Of a DNA stretch of 56,988 nt, positions 1 to 8,552 are shown piece by piece. The notes below the pieces were generated by a model that did not search any database, was not told the origin of the DNA, and worked only from the letters and a program-made list of their open reading frames with translations. The translations under genes were made by a program, and so were the position numbers. Where the stretch lies: assembly GCA_965652645.1 (NCBI GenBank), contig CBFGXE010000017.1, forward strand, positions 1-56,988. Reading direction: 5' to 3'. The number at the start of each line of letters is the position of its first letter. The stretch's first letter is position 1. Source of the DNA: ZC4RG30 sp965652645 (GTDB lineage: Bacteria; Pseudomonadota; Gammaproteobacteria; Steroidobacterales; Steroidobacteraceae).

Positions 1-1
1 C

Positions 2-2029
2 TATTCCACCATCAGCCACCTGGGGCTGATCACGCTGCTGCTGGGCATGAACAGCGAGCTGGCGCTGATCGCGGCGGTGTTCCACATGATGAACCACGCC
101 ACCTTCAAGGCCTCGCTGTTCATGGCGGCCGGCATCGTGGACCACGAGACCGGCACCCGGGACATTGGCAGGCTGGGGGGGTTGAGGCATCGCATGCCGG
201 TCACGGCGGTGGTGGCCATGGTGGCGGCGGCCGCGATGGCCGGCGTGCCGCTGCTCAACGGCTTCCTGTCGAAGGAAATGTTCTTCCTGGCCTCGCTGCA
301 GGCGGAGGAGGCCAGCCAGCTGTGGATCACGCTGCCGCTGGTGGCCACGCTGGCCGGCGCGTTCAGCGTGGCCTACTCGGTGCGCTTCATCCACCAGGTG
401 TTCCTGGGCAGGACCTCGCGTGACCTGCCACGCACGCCGCACGAGCCGTTGGGGGGCATGATCCTGCCGGGCGCAGTGCTGGTGCTCACCTGCCTGCTGG
501 TGGGCATCCTGCCGGCGCGAACGGTGGGACCGCTGCTGGAAACCGCGGCCCGCTCGCTGCTGGGCGATGACGTGCCGGAGTACACGCTGGCTGTGTGGCA
601 CGGCCTGTCTGTGCCGCTGCTGATGAGCCTGCTGGCCATGGCAGGAGGCGTGGCGCTCTACATGTACCTGCTGCGCAGCGGCCGCACCATGATGCGCACG
701 CCGCTGCTGTCGCGGATCAACGCGGCGCGCATCTTCGACGTGCTCAACGTGGGGGCCATCCGCGGCGCGGGCCGGCTCACCCGCGTGCTGTTCTCCTGGC
801 GGTTGCAGCCGCTGCTGCTGCTGATCGTGTGCGCGGCGCTGGTGGCGGGCACGCTGCCGCTGGCCCTGGAAGGCTGGTCGCGCGGCAGCCTGCCGCCCAC
901 GCCGCTGGATCCGCTGTTCCTGCTGCTGTGGCTGATCGGCGGGGCCTGCGCGCTGGGAGCGGCCTGGCAGGCCAAGTTCCACCGCCTCGCGGCACTGATC
1001 CTGGTGGGTGGCGTGGGACTGGTGACCTCGCTCACCTTTGCCTGGTTCTCGGCCCCGGACCTCGCGCTGACGCAGATCGCGGTGGAAGTGGTCACGGTGG
1101 TGCTCATCCTGCTGGGCCTGCGCTGGCTGCCGCGCCGCGTGGAATTCATCGACGTGCGCCGCGAGACCGTGCGCGCGAAGTTGCGCCGCGCGCGCGACGC
1201 GGCGGTGGCGGTGGCGGCGGGCGTCGGCATCGCGGTGCTGGTCTATGCCGTGCTGACGCGTCCTTCCACCGCGGAACTGGCTCCGTTCTACATCCGCAAC
1301 GCGCTGGAAGTGGCCGAGGGCCGCAACGTGGTCAACGTCATCCTCGTGGACTTCCGCGGCTTCGACACCATGGGAGAAATCTGCGTGGTGGGCATCGTGG
1401 CGATGATCGTGTATGCGCTGCTGCGCCGTTTCCGGCCCGCGCCGGAGGTGATGGACGTGCCGCGCGCACAGCGCCGCGACGGCGAGGAGCATGCGCCGCC
1501 GTCGAACCCGCGCGAGCTGCTGCCGGCGGGCGACCTGCGCATCCCTGCCGTGCTCGGCCGGCTGATGCTGCCGATGGCGGGCATGGCGTCGCTGTACTTC
1601 CTGCTCCGCGGGCACAATGCCCCCGGCGGCGGTTTCGTCGGCGGCCTGGTGATGGCCACGGCGGTAATCGTGCAATACATGGTGGGCGGCACGATCTGGG
1701 TCGAAGCCCGGCTGCGCGTACATCCGCTGCAGTGGATGGGCTGCGGCCTGCTGGCCGCCGCCGGCGCCGGGCTGATGGCCTGGATCTGGTCCGAACCCTT
1801 CCTCACTGCGCAGTCCGCGCACCTGCACCTGCCGCTGCTGGGTGAACTGCACATCTCCACGGTGCTGCTGTTCGACCTTGGCGTCTACATGCTGGTGGTG
1901 GGCGCGACCCTGCTCATCCTGGTGGCCCTGGCCCACCAGTCGCTGCGCAGCCCGCGCAAGACGGTCACACCGCTGAATCCCGACCAGGAGATCGAAGGGG
2001 TGGCCGGCAACCTGGGGGCGGAGGGCTGA
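2..2029 (+). CDS. mrpA: Na+/H+ antiporter subunit A with fused subunit B (MrpA/MnhA), 5' truncated
   Basis: This is the large subunit of the multi-subunit Mrp cation/proton antiporter in the inner membrane. The reading frame is open from base 2, so the start lies upstream. The visible part begins inside the proton-channel (NuoL-like) core with the family signature YSTISHLGL and continues through NHATFKASLFM and DHETGTRD. A further membrane region follows, and the C-terminal third (from about base 1520) carries the MrpB-type segment with FLLRGHNAPGGGFVGG. Fusion of A and B is the hallmark of group 2 (six-gene, Pha-type) Mrp systems. The stop codon shares its last base with the mrpC start. Function is assigned from the family; ion specificity (Na+ or K+) cannot be read from the sequence. 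Confidence 0.95.
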   Translation, partial: YSTISHLGLITLLLGMNSELALIAAVFHMMNHATFKASLFMAAGIVDHETGTRDIGRLGGLRHRMPVTAVVAMVAAAAMAGVPLLNGFLSKEMFFLASLQAEEASQLWITLPLVATLAGAFSVAYSVRFIHQVFLGRTSRDLPRTPHEPLGGMILPGAVLVLTCLLVGILPARTVGPLLETAARSLLGDDVPEYTLAVWHGLSVPLLMSLLAMAGGVALYMYLLRSGRTMMRTPLLSRINAARIFDVLNVGAIRGAGRLTRVLFSWRLQPLLLLIVCAALVAGTLPLALEGWSRGSLPPTPLDPLFLLLWLIGGACALGAAWQAKFHRLAALILVGGVGLVTSLTFAWFSAPDLALTQIAVEVVTVVLILLGLRWLPRRVEFIDVRRETVRAKLRRARDAAVAVAAGVGIAVLVYAVLTRPSTAELAPFYIRNALEVAEGRNVVNVILVDFRGFDTMGEICVVGIVAMIVYALLRRFRPAPEVMDVPRAQRRDGEEHAPPSNPRELLPAGDLRIPAVLGRLMLPMAGMASLYFLLRGHNAPGGGFVGGLVMATAVIVQYMVGGTIWVEARLRVHPLQWMGCGLLAAAGAGLMAWIWSEPFLTAQSAHLHLPLLGELHISTVLLFDLGVYMLVVGATLLILVALAHQSLRSPRKTVTPLNPDQEIEGVAGNLGAEG

Positions 2030-2373
2030 TGGAGATCGTGTACGCACTGGCCATCGGCGTGCTTGCCGGCTCCGGCGTGTGGCTGATGCTGCGTCCGCGC
2101 ACCTTCCAGGTACTGATGGGCATCACGCTGCTTTCCTACGCCACCAACATCTTCATCTTCGGGATGGGCCGGCTCGCGCTGCATCGGGCGCCCATCATCG
2201 AGAACGGCGGGGCGATGGATGCCGCGAATTACGCGGATCCGGTGCCGCAGGCGCTGGTGCTGACGGCCATCGTGATCGGCTTCGCCACCACGGCGCTGTT
2301 CCTGGTGGTGCTGCTGGCGCTGCGCGGCACCACCGGCACGGACCACGTGGACGGCAGGGAGCCTGACGCATGA
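2029..2373 (+). CDS. mrpC: Na+/H+ antiporter subunit C (MrpC/MnhC)
   Basis: This 114-residue NuoK-like membrane subunit has three hydrophobic segments and the family-typical YATNIFIFGMGRL segment followed by DPVPQALVLTAIVIG, the pairing that separates MrpC from other small Mrp subunits. The ATG shares a base with the mrpA stop and the TGA overlaps the mrpD start (ATGA), so it sits in one translationally coupled operon. Its length matches the family. No odd features were seen. Confidence 0.95.
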   Translation: MEIVYALAIGVLAGSGVWLMLRPRTFQVLMGITLLSYATNIFIFGMGRLALHRAPIIENGGAMDAANYADPVPQALVLTAIVIGFATTALFLVVLLALRGTTGTDHVDGREPDA

Positions 2374-4016
2374 ACTTCCTGCTGCGCCATGTCATCGTGC
2401 TGCCCGTCCTGATTCCGTTGCTGGCGGGGGCGGCGATGCTGTTCCTGGCGGAATCCCGCCGCGGCCTGCGCCTCACGCTGGCGCTGGGTTCGGTGGTCGG
2501 CCAGCTCGCGGCCGGATGCGCCCTGCTGTACCTCACCAGCGACGCCGCTTCCTTCATCTGGCAGGAGGGGGTGGGTGTCTACACCATCGGCAACTGGGCG
2601 GCGCCCTTCGGCATCGTGCTGGTGGTCGACCGCCTCGCGGCGGTGATGGTCACGCTGTCGGCGGTGGTGTCCGTGGCCACCATGGTCTATGCCATCTCGC
2701 GCTGGGACCGTCCGGCGCAGCCATTCCATTCGCTGTTCCAGCTGCTCACGATGGGGCTGAACGGCGCCTTCCTCACCGGCGACCTGTTCAACCTGTTCGT
2801 GTTCTTCGAGGTGCTGCTGGCCGCTTCCTACGGCCTGGTGCTGCGCGGCTTCGGCGCGCCGCGCGTGAAGGCCGGCATGCACTACATCGTGGTGAACCTC
2901 GCCGCCTCGTTCCTGTTCCTGATCGGCGTGGCCATGATCTACGGCATTGCCGGCACGCTGAACATGGCCGACCTCGCCGGCCGGGTGGCCACGCTCACGC
3001 CGCACGACCGCGCGCTGTTCGATGCCGGAGCCGCGCTGCTGGGCATCGCCTTCCTGGTGAAGGCGGGCAGCTGGCCCTTGAACTTCTGGCTGCCCGGCGC
3101 CTATTCGCTGGCCAGCGCGCCGGTGTCGGCAGTGTTCGCGATGATGACCAAGGTGGGCCTCTACGCCATCCTGCGCGTGGGCACCATCCTCGACGTGGAC
3201 GAGCGGCTGGGCGCGGCGCTGTTCTACATCGGCCTGGCCACGCTAGTGACCGCGGCCATTGCGATGCTGGGCGCAAAGCACCTGGCGCGGCTGGTGGCCT
3301 ATTCCGTACTTGCCTCCATGGGCATCCTGCTGGCCACGCTGGGCCTGCAGGTGGACGCGCTCACTGCCCCGGTGATGTTCTACATGATTGTCTCGGTGCT
3401 GACCTCCTGCGCTTTCTTCATGCTCACCGGCATGACCGACCGCACGCGCATCACCGACCCGCCGGCAAATCCGCAGGACGATGCGACCTCGCAGAGCCAG
3501 CCCATCTACGTGGCCTATGGCATCAAGGAACCCTCGGTATACCGGGATGATGACGATGAGATCGGCATCCCCATCCCGGCGACCATGGCCTTCCTCGGCC
3601 TGATGTTCGTGTGCTGCGTACTGCTGATCACGGGATTGCCGCCGCTTTCCGGGTTCGTTGCCAAGTTCGCCGTGCTGGCCACGGCGGTGCAGTTCACCCA
3701 CTTCACAACCGTGGGGCCGGCGCTGTGGATGCTGTGCGGTGCCGTGCTGCTGTCCGGGCTGACGGGCGTGATCGCGCTCAGCCGCGTGGGCATGCGCCTG
3801 TTCTGGGGCGCGGTGCGCGTGACCCCCCGGCTGCGCGTGCTGGAGGCCTCGCCAGTGGCAGTACTGGTGCTGTTGTGCCTTGCGCTGGGCTTCTGGGCTG
3901 GTCCCGTGGCGGACTACCTGGATTCCGCGGCACGCTCCCTGCACGAGCCGGATACCTACATCCGGGTGGTGCTGTCGCAGCGGGGCGGGCCGGTGGCGCC
4001 GGAGGGCGCGCCATGA
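2370..4016 (+). CDS. mrpD: Na+/H+ antiporter subunit D (MrpD/MnhD)
   Basis: This 548-residue polytopic subunit belongs to the proton-translocating quinone oxidoreductase family (NuoM/N-like). It shows the conserved NGAFLTGDLFNLFVFFEV segment, a buried lysine in GIAFLVKAGSWPLNFWLP, and SAPVSAVFAMMTKVGLYA. A hydrophilic acidic loop (YRDDDDEIGIPIPATMAFLG) interrupts the late helices, as is usual in group 2 MrpD proteins. MrpD forms one of the two antiporter channels with MrpA. The gene overlaps mrpC and mrpE by four bases each. Confidence 0.95.
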   Translation: MNFLLRHVIVLPVLIPLLAGAAMLFLAESRRGLRLTLALGSVVGQLAAGCALLYLTSDAASFIWQEGVGVYTIGNWAAPFGIVLVVDRLAAVMVTLSAVVSVATMVYAISRWDRPAQPFHSLFQLLTMGLNGAFLTGDLFNLFVFFEVLLAASYGLVLRGFGAPRVKAGMHYIVVNLAASFLFLIGVAMIYGIAGTLNMADLAGRVATLTPHDRALFDAGAALLGIAFLVKAGSWPLNFWLPGAYSLASAPVSAVFAMMTKVGLYAILRVGTILDVDERLGAALFYIGLATLVTAAIAMLGAKHLARLVAYSVLASMGILLATLGLQVDALTAPVMFYMIVSVLTSCAFFMLTGMTDRTRITDPPANPQDDATSQSQPIYVAYGIKEPSVYRDDDDEIGIPIPATMAFLGLMFVCCVLLITGLPPLSGFVAKFAVLATAVQFTHFTTVGPALWMLCGAVLLSGLTGVIALSRVGMRLFWGAVRVTPRLRVLEASPVAVLVLLCLALGFWAGPVADYLDSAARSLHEPDTYIRVVLSQRGGPVAPEGAP

Positions 4017-4513
4017 TCCGCAATTTTGCACGGCGCATTTCCCCCGCCCTGGTGCTGGGCCTGGCTTTCCTGTGGCTGGCGCTCAACCAGAGCGTGACCC
4101 TGGGGCAGGTGGTGCTGGGCCTGCTGCTGGGCATATTGCTGGCCTGGGCGGGCTCCACGCTGCGCCCCCTGCATGCAAAGGTGCGCCGGCTGGACATCGC
4201 GCTGATGCTGGCCGGCATCGTGTTCTTCGACATCATCCGCTCCAACCTGCACGTGGCGCAGGTGGTGCTGGGGCTCACCGGCAAGCGCGAGGTGCGATCC
4301 GACTTCCTGGAAATCCCGCTGGACATGCGCGACCCGCACGGGCTCGCCGCGCTGGCGGTGATCGTCACGGCCACGCCGGGCACGGTGTGTGCCGGGTTTG
4401 CGCCTGACGGAAGCCGGATGCGCCTGCACGTGATCGACCTGCAGGACGAGGCGGCACTGGTCCGCCTGATCAAGGAGCGCTACGAGCGACGCCTGATGAG
4501 GATCTTCGAATGA
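4013..4513 (+). CDS. mrpE: Na+/H+ antiporter subunit E (MrpE/MnhE)
   Basis: This 166-residue membrane subunit starts at the ATG that overlaps the mrpD stop (ATGA); an in-frame extension upstream would lie wholly inside mrpD and was not used. Two or three N-terminal hydrophobic segments are followed by a soluble domain. The sequence ends with the MrpE-type region TATPGTVCAGF, then LHVIDL and a basic C-terminus. MrpE stabilises the antiporter complex. The 3' end overlaps mrpF by four bases. Confidence 0.93.
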   Translation: MIRNFARRISPALVLGLAFLWLALNQSVTLGQVVLGLLLGILLAWAGSTLRPLHAKVRRLDIALMLAGIVFFDIIRSNLHVAQVVLGLTGKREVRSDFLEIPLDMRDPHGLAALAVIVTATPGTVCAGFAPDGSRMRLHVIDLQDEAALVRLIKERYERRLMRIFE

Positions 4514-4797
4514 CAGCGAGCCAGATGTTCGACCTTGCGGCGGGCTTCGCCGCGCTGTGTTTCATGCTGGTGATGGGCATGGCGCTGGTGCGGCTGTTCA
4601 TCGGCCCCTCGGCGCAGGACCGCGTGCTGGCCTTCGACACCATGTACATCAACGGCATGGTGACGCTGCTGATCCTGGGCATCCGCTCGAGCTCCAGCGT
4701 GTATTTCGACATGGCCATGCTGATCGCCATGTTCGGCTTCGTGGGCACCGTGGCGCTGGCCAAGTTCCTGCTGCGCGGGGAGGTGATCGAGCCATGA
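4510..4797 (+). CDS. mrpF: Na+/H+ antiporter subunit F (MrpF/MnhF)
   Basis: This 95-residue protein has three predicted membrane helices and the family signature GPSAQDRVLAFDTM, followed by a helix containing FDMAMLIAMFGFVGTVALAKF. It is a small accessory subunit of the Mrp antiporter. The start and stop overlap mrpE and mrpG by four bases each, so expression is coupled to the rest of the operon. Confidence 0.93.
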   Translation: MTASQMFDLAAGFAALCFMLVMGMALVRLFIGPSAQDRVLAFDTMYINGMVTLLILGIRSSSSVYFDMAMLIAMFGFVGTVALAKFLLRGEVIEP

Positions 4798-5120
4798 ACG
4801 GGCAGGAGCTGCCGCTGTGGGTGGCGATCCCCGCTGCGCTGCTGCTGGTGGCCGGCGGGCTGGCGGCGCTGGTCGGTGGCATCGGACTGCTCAGGATGCG
4901 CGATTTCTATTCGCGCGCGCACCCGCCCACCATGGGCACGACGATGGGCGCGGGCTGCGTGGTGCTGGCCTCGATGCTGGTGAGCTCGGCGCTGCTGCAC
5001 CGGCCGGTGTACCACGAGCTCCTGATCGCGCTGTTCGTGGTGATCACGGCGCCGGTGACGGCCATCCTGCTGTTCCGCGCCGCCATTTCGCGGCGCAAGG
5101 ACCGGGAGCCCGGCGCCTGA
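4794..5120 (+). CDS. mrpG: Na+/H+ antiporter subunit G (MrpG/MnhG)
   Basis: This 108-residue protein is the last Mrp subunit. It has three membrane helices with the conserved GGIGLLRMRDFYSRAH and PPTMGTTMGAG motifs, then a helix carrying ALFVVITAPVTA. The ATG overlaps the mrpF stop. The operon ends here; the 49 bases to the next (convergent) gene contain no convincing hairpin terminator. Confidence 0.93.
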   Translation: MNGQELPLWVAIPAALLLVAGGLAALVGGIGLLRMRDFYSRAHPPTMGTTMGAGCVVLASMLVSSALLHRPVYHELLIALFVVITAPVTAILLFRAAISRRKDREPGA

Positions 5121-5169
5121 CCAGGCCGCCACGGCGCCCCGACCGGCAGCCCGCCACGTTCCCGGATCC

Positions 5170-5802
5170 TTAATTCACGCGCGAATGGGCGATGTTGAAG
5201 CGTGCCGTTACTCTTCCGTCCATCTCGATGTCCACTCGAAAGTGGATCTGGTCCGAACCGGCCGCTGCGTTGATCCAGGTGGTGGTGTAGCAGGTCCTGA
5301 CGCCCGTTGCCACGCAGGGCGTGCGGAACTGCGCCGTGTCCCCCCGAAGGTCGCCGGTGGTTCCTGCCGCCATGCCCTGGTCGTCGACCGTCATGTAACG
5401 GATCTGGGGACGCTCGATGTCCAGACCGAGCAGCATCACACCGGGATCCAGGCGCGTATCACGGCCTCCCGCAGTCAGGCGCATTTCGCACTGCACGCCA
5501 GGACCGCTGCCGAAACCAGCGCAGACCAGCGCTCCGGTAGCCGGCTCGGGTCGGGAGACCTGGGCGGGTCGGACAGCCAGGTAGGAAATCGTGCCCTCGC
5601 TGCGATACCGGCCAGGCAGGCGCTTGAGCCACGCGGCAAGAGCACGCGGATTCCTGACCGGCTTCTGGCCAAGGACCATGACCTCTTCCAGCTCTTCATC
5701 GCCGGATCCAGATTCAGTTGCCTCGAGCGCATCACCAGGGGCAATGCCGGTGACGGACAGCACCACTGCCAGCACGATTGAGCGGCCCATGGATGAACTC
5801 AT
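5170..5802 (-). CDS. small secreted hypothetical protein with TonB-box-like N-terminus
   Basis: I do not recognise this 210-residue protein. The start chosen is the ATG at 5802 because a strong AGGAGGA ribosome-binding site lies a few bases upstream; an in-frame ATG at 5868 has no such site and adds a low-complexity leader. Residues 1-30 form a plausible signal peptide. Next comes an acidic stretch ending in LEEVMVLGQKPVRN, which resembles the LEEVVVTGQ segment of TonB-dependent receptor N-termini, although no receptor domain follows. The rest contains four cysteines (CAGFG, QCEMRL, TPCVAT, TCYTTT) that could form disulfides, suggesting a periplasmic fold. It sits alone between convergent mrpG and ggt. 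Confidence 0.7.
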   Translation of the reverse strand: MSSSMGRSIVLAVVLSVTGIAPGDALEATESGSGDEELEEVMVLGQKPVRNPRALAAWLKRLPGRYRSEGTISYLAVRPAQVSRPEPATGALVCAGFGSGPGVQCEMRLTAGGRDTRLDPGVMLLGLDIERPQIRYMTVDDQGMAAGTTGDLRGDTAQFRTPCVATGVRTCYTTTWINAAAGSDQIHFRVDIEMDGRVTARFNIAHSRVN

Positions 5803-5817
5803 GATGCCAGTTCCTCC
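5794..5817 (-). promoter_or_regulatory. ribosome-binding site that sets the 5802 start
   Basis: Read on the minus strand, AGGAGGAAC lies about six bases before the ATG at 5802. This near-perfect Shine-Dalgarno match is the reason for preferring this start to the upstream ATG at 5868. Confidence 0.7.
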
Positions 5818-5915
5818 TGCACCAGAGGGCGAGTGCTCCGCAGGTCCCTGCGGTTGTCCGGACGCCATGTCCGTGCCCGAGCGTAGTGCAGTCGTCCCGC
5901 CGCGGAAAATTCCCT

Positions 5916-7715
5916 CTATCGGGGCTGCGCCTGGCGCGCGCCGGAGGGGCGCCCGATCTGGATGGCCACGCCCTCGCGGCGCGGATCCGCGCCACCCTCG
6001 AAGTCCTTCTCGCGCGCAACGATGAGGTTCAGCCCGGAGTTTTCCCCGCTGACCTCGCGCACCGTGAAGCCTGCCTCGCCGAGCATGCGGGCCCAGTTGC
6101 GGCCGGTGTCATTGGCGATTTCCACGCTGACCGTCGGGCCGCGCGCGACGATGTTGGGCAGCGCGGCGGCTTCCTGCGCGCTGTGGTTCCAGTCGAGCAC
6201 TGCCAGCAGCGACTTGGCCACGTAACCCACGATGGAATTTCCGCCGGGCGAGCCGGTCACCAGGAACACCTCACCGGCGCCGTCGAACACGATGGTGGGT
6301 GACATCGAGGAACGCGGCCGCTTGCCCGGCCCCGGTGCGTTGGCCACGGGCTTGCCGGACAGCGTGGGCGGGCGCGTGAAGTCGGTGAGCTGGTTGTTGA
6401 GCACGAAGCCGTTGGTCCAGCGCGAGGAGCCGAAAGGGCCTTCCACCGTGGCGGTGAACGCCACGGCATTGCCGTCGAAGTCCACCACCGAGAGATGCGT
6501 GGTGCCGGGACGCGGTGCATCGGCGGCCTGTCCCCACATGTCGATCAGGGGCTGCCCGCGCAGCACCGCGCCGGGATCGCCGGGCCGTGGCACATCACCG
6601 GGCCTGAAGCCTCCGCGCGCGCGGGAGCGGATGTAGGCGGGATCGAGCAGTTCCCTCACCGGCACCATCACCTTGTCCGGGTCGGCGACGTAGTGGTCGC
6701 GGTCCGCGTAGCCGAGCTGCTGCGCGAGCACGAAGTTGCGCAGCCGCGCCGCCTCGGTGGAGGCATTGCCCTGCGCACCCAGTTCTGCATACAGCGAGAG
6801 GATGAGGTTCATGGCCACGCCGCCGGATGAGGCGGGCGGGGCCGAACACACCACATAGGCCTTGAAGCCGCCGCACAAAGCCGGCGATTCGATGACGCGG
6901 TAGCCGGCCAGGTCCTGCAGCGTGAGCTCGCCAGGGACGTCCCCGCTGCGCACGGCCGCGACGATGTCCTCGGCGATGCGGCCGGTGTAGAAGGCGGCCG
7001 GTCCCTCGCGCGCGATCCGGCGCAGCGTGGCGGCATAGGCCGGATTGGTGCGACGGTCGCCCGCGGCCAGCGGCTTGCCGCCGGGGAAGAAATAGTCCGC
7101 CGAGCCCGGGTTGCGGCCCAGCGGTCCGTTCTGGAAACGCGCGCCCAGCGAGGCGGCAAGGCGCGGCGACACGATGAACCCTTCTTCGGCAAGGCGGATG
7201 GCCGGCTCGAAGAGTTTTTCCCAGGCCAGCTTGCCGTGGCGTTCATGCGCGGCCTTGTACAGGGCGATGGTTCCGGGCACGCCCACCGACCGGCCCGACT
7301 GCACGGCCTGCCCATAGCCCAGGTTCTGGCCGTTCACGGTGAAGTAGTCGGCGGTGGCCGAGGCGGGCGCGGTTTCGCGTCCGTCGAAGCTCACGGTGCG
7401 GCCGCTGTCGCGGTCGTGCACCACCATGAAGCCGCCGCCACCCAGGCCCGAGCTCTGTGGTTCCACCAGCCCCAGCACGGCATGCACGGCGATGGCGGCA
7501 TCCACTGCGCTGCCGCCCTGGCGCAGCATGGCAAGGCCGGCCTCCACGGCGCGTGGATCGGCGGCCGCGATCATGGCCTTGTCCTGCAGCCGCCAGGGGC
7601 TGGATGACGGGGATGCGGCAGTGGCCGCCGGGCCCTGTCCCGCGCAGGAGGGCAGGGTGAAGGCCGCCAGGGCAGCCAGCAGGGCGACACCGGCGCGCCG
7701 GGTCAGGAAGTTCAT
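5916..7715 (-). CDS. ggt: gamma-glutamyltransferase, lipoprotein type
   Basis: This 599-residue member of the N-terminal nucleophile hydrolase family hydrolyses or transfers the gamma-glutamyl group of glutathione and related compounds in the periplasm. The catalytic threonine of the self-cleavage site is seen as TTHLSVVD (Thr405-Thr406). The substrate-binding arginine sits in FDGRETAP (Arg113), and GSPGGNSI is the late oxyanion region. The N-terminus has a hydrophobic signal ending in LPSC (Cys24), a lipobox, so the enzyme is probably lipid-anchored. The start at 7715 is used because the more upstream ATG (7772) adds a polar leader before the signal peptide. It is transcribed alone; no partner gene is evident. 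Confidence 0.93.
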   Translation of the reverse strand: MNFLTRRAGVALLAALAAFTLPSCAGQGPAATAASPSSSPWRLQDKAMIAAADPRAVEAGLAMLRQGGSAVDAAIAVHAVLGLVEPQSSGLGGGGFMVVHDRDSGRTVSFDGRETAPASATADYFTVNGQNLGYGQAVQSGRSVGVPGTIALYKAAHERHGKLAWEKLFEPAIRLAEEGFIVSPRLAASLGARFQNGPLGRNPGSADYFFPGGKPLAAGDRRTNPAYAATLRRIAREGPAAFYTGRIAEDIVAAVRSGDVPGELTLQDLAGYRVIESPALCGGFKAYVVCSAPPASSGGVAMNLILSLYAELGAQGNASTEAARLRNFVLAQQLGYADRDHYVADPDKVMVPVRELLDPAYIRSRARGGFRPGDVPRPGDPGAVLRGQPLIDMWGQAADAPRPGTTHLSVVDFDGNAVAFTATVEGPFGSSRWTNGFVLNNQLTDFTRPPTLSGKPVANAPGPGKRPRSSMSPTIVFDGAGEVFLVTGSPGGNSIVGYVAKSLLAVLDWNHSAQEAAALPNIVARGPTVSVEIANDTGRNWARMLGEAGFTVREVSGENSGLNLIVAREKDFEGGADPRREGVAIQIGRPSGARQAQPR

Positions 7716-7805
7716 CGGGATGAGCCTAGCACCGGCGCGTTGCAGCGATCCATCAGCACGCGCCGGAAACATCCGTGGCCTGCCGGCAGCAGATACTGAC
7801 CGGCT

Positions 7806-8537
7806 TCAAAGTTCGCGTCGCGCCATCTCCACCCATTCCCTGTTCAGGGTGTTGTAGTGGCGGCCGGCGATGCGGCTTTCATTGACCACCTTCTGGAACA
7901 GCTCGCGCGCCTCGGCATCGCGACCCTGCTGCTTCAGGATGGCCGCCAGGCGGCAGGCGGGCTCGGGCCCCGGGTAATAACCCACCAGGGCCTCGTACTC
8001 CAGCACCGCTGCGCCGGTCTCGCCCAGCGCCTCGCGTGCGCGCGCGTACAGCAGGTGGCCCTCGGGGGAGGTGTGCGCGGGATTGCGCTCCTTCAGCAGG
8101 TCGAGCGCGGCGATGGTGCCGGCGGCATCGCCCAGGCCGAACTTCGCCCGCGCCAGACCATACAGCAGCACCGGGTCATCCTCGTGCACGCCGCGCAGCG
8201 CGCGCTGGCAGAGCTCCGCGGCTTCCGCGTAACGTTCCTTCGCCAGGCATTCCTCGGCCAGCGCGATGGTGTTCTGCACGGTGCCGGCGACGGCGAACTT
8301 CTCGGTGGCCTGCTTCAGTCCGCGATGGGGATCGGCGATCTTCACCAGCTTGCGGCGCATGGTCCTGCCGGTGCGGCTGCCGGTCCATTCAGGGAGCAGT
8401 TCAACGATGACGTAGGCCAGCGGGCCCACTGGCGGGAAGAGCAGGACGATGAAGATCCAGGTCATGTTGCGCCCGGTCTTCACGATATGGATGACCAGCG
8501 CGAGCTGGATCACCAGCGAGAGGATGAGGAGTGGCAT
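7806..8537 (-). CDS. PLDc_N membrane domain fused to tetratricopeptide repeats
   Basis: This 243-residue protein begins with two short hydrophobic segments of the PLDc_N type (GRNMTWIFIVLLFPPVGPLA), the domain that precedes cardiolipin synthases. Instead of phospholipase D motifs it continues with TPR-like helices from about residue 90 (AEECLAKERYAEAAELCQRA, VLLYGLARAKFGLGD, LLYARAREALGE). A membrane-anchored scaffolding role is likely, but no partner is known. A GGAGG ribosome site precedes the ATG. The gene lies 15 bases downstream of the aldehyde dehydrogenase and is probably cotranscribed with it. Confidence 0.8.
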   Translation of the reverse strand: MPLLILSLVIQLALVIHIVKTGRNMTWIFIVLLFPPVGPLAYVIVELLPEWTGSRTGRTMRRKLVKIADPHRGLKQATEKFAVAGTVQNTIALAEECLAKERYAEAAELCQRALRGVHEDDPVLLYGLARAKFGLGDAAGTIAALDLLKERNPAHTSPEGHLLYARAREALGETGAAVLEYEALVGYYPGPEPACRLAAILKQQGRDAEARELFQKVVNESRIAGRHYNTLNREWVEMARREL

Positions 8538-8552
8538 GCTTCGCCTCCGGGA

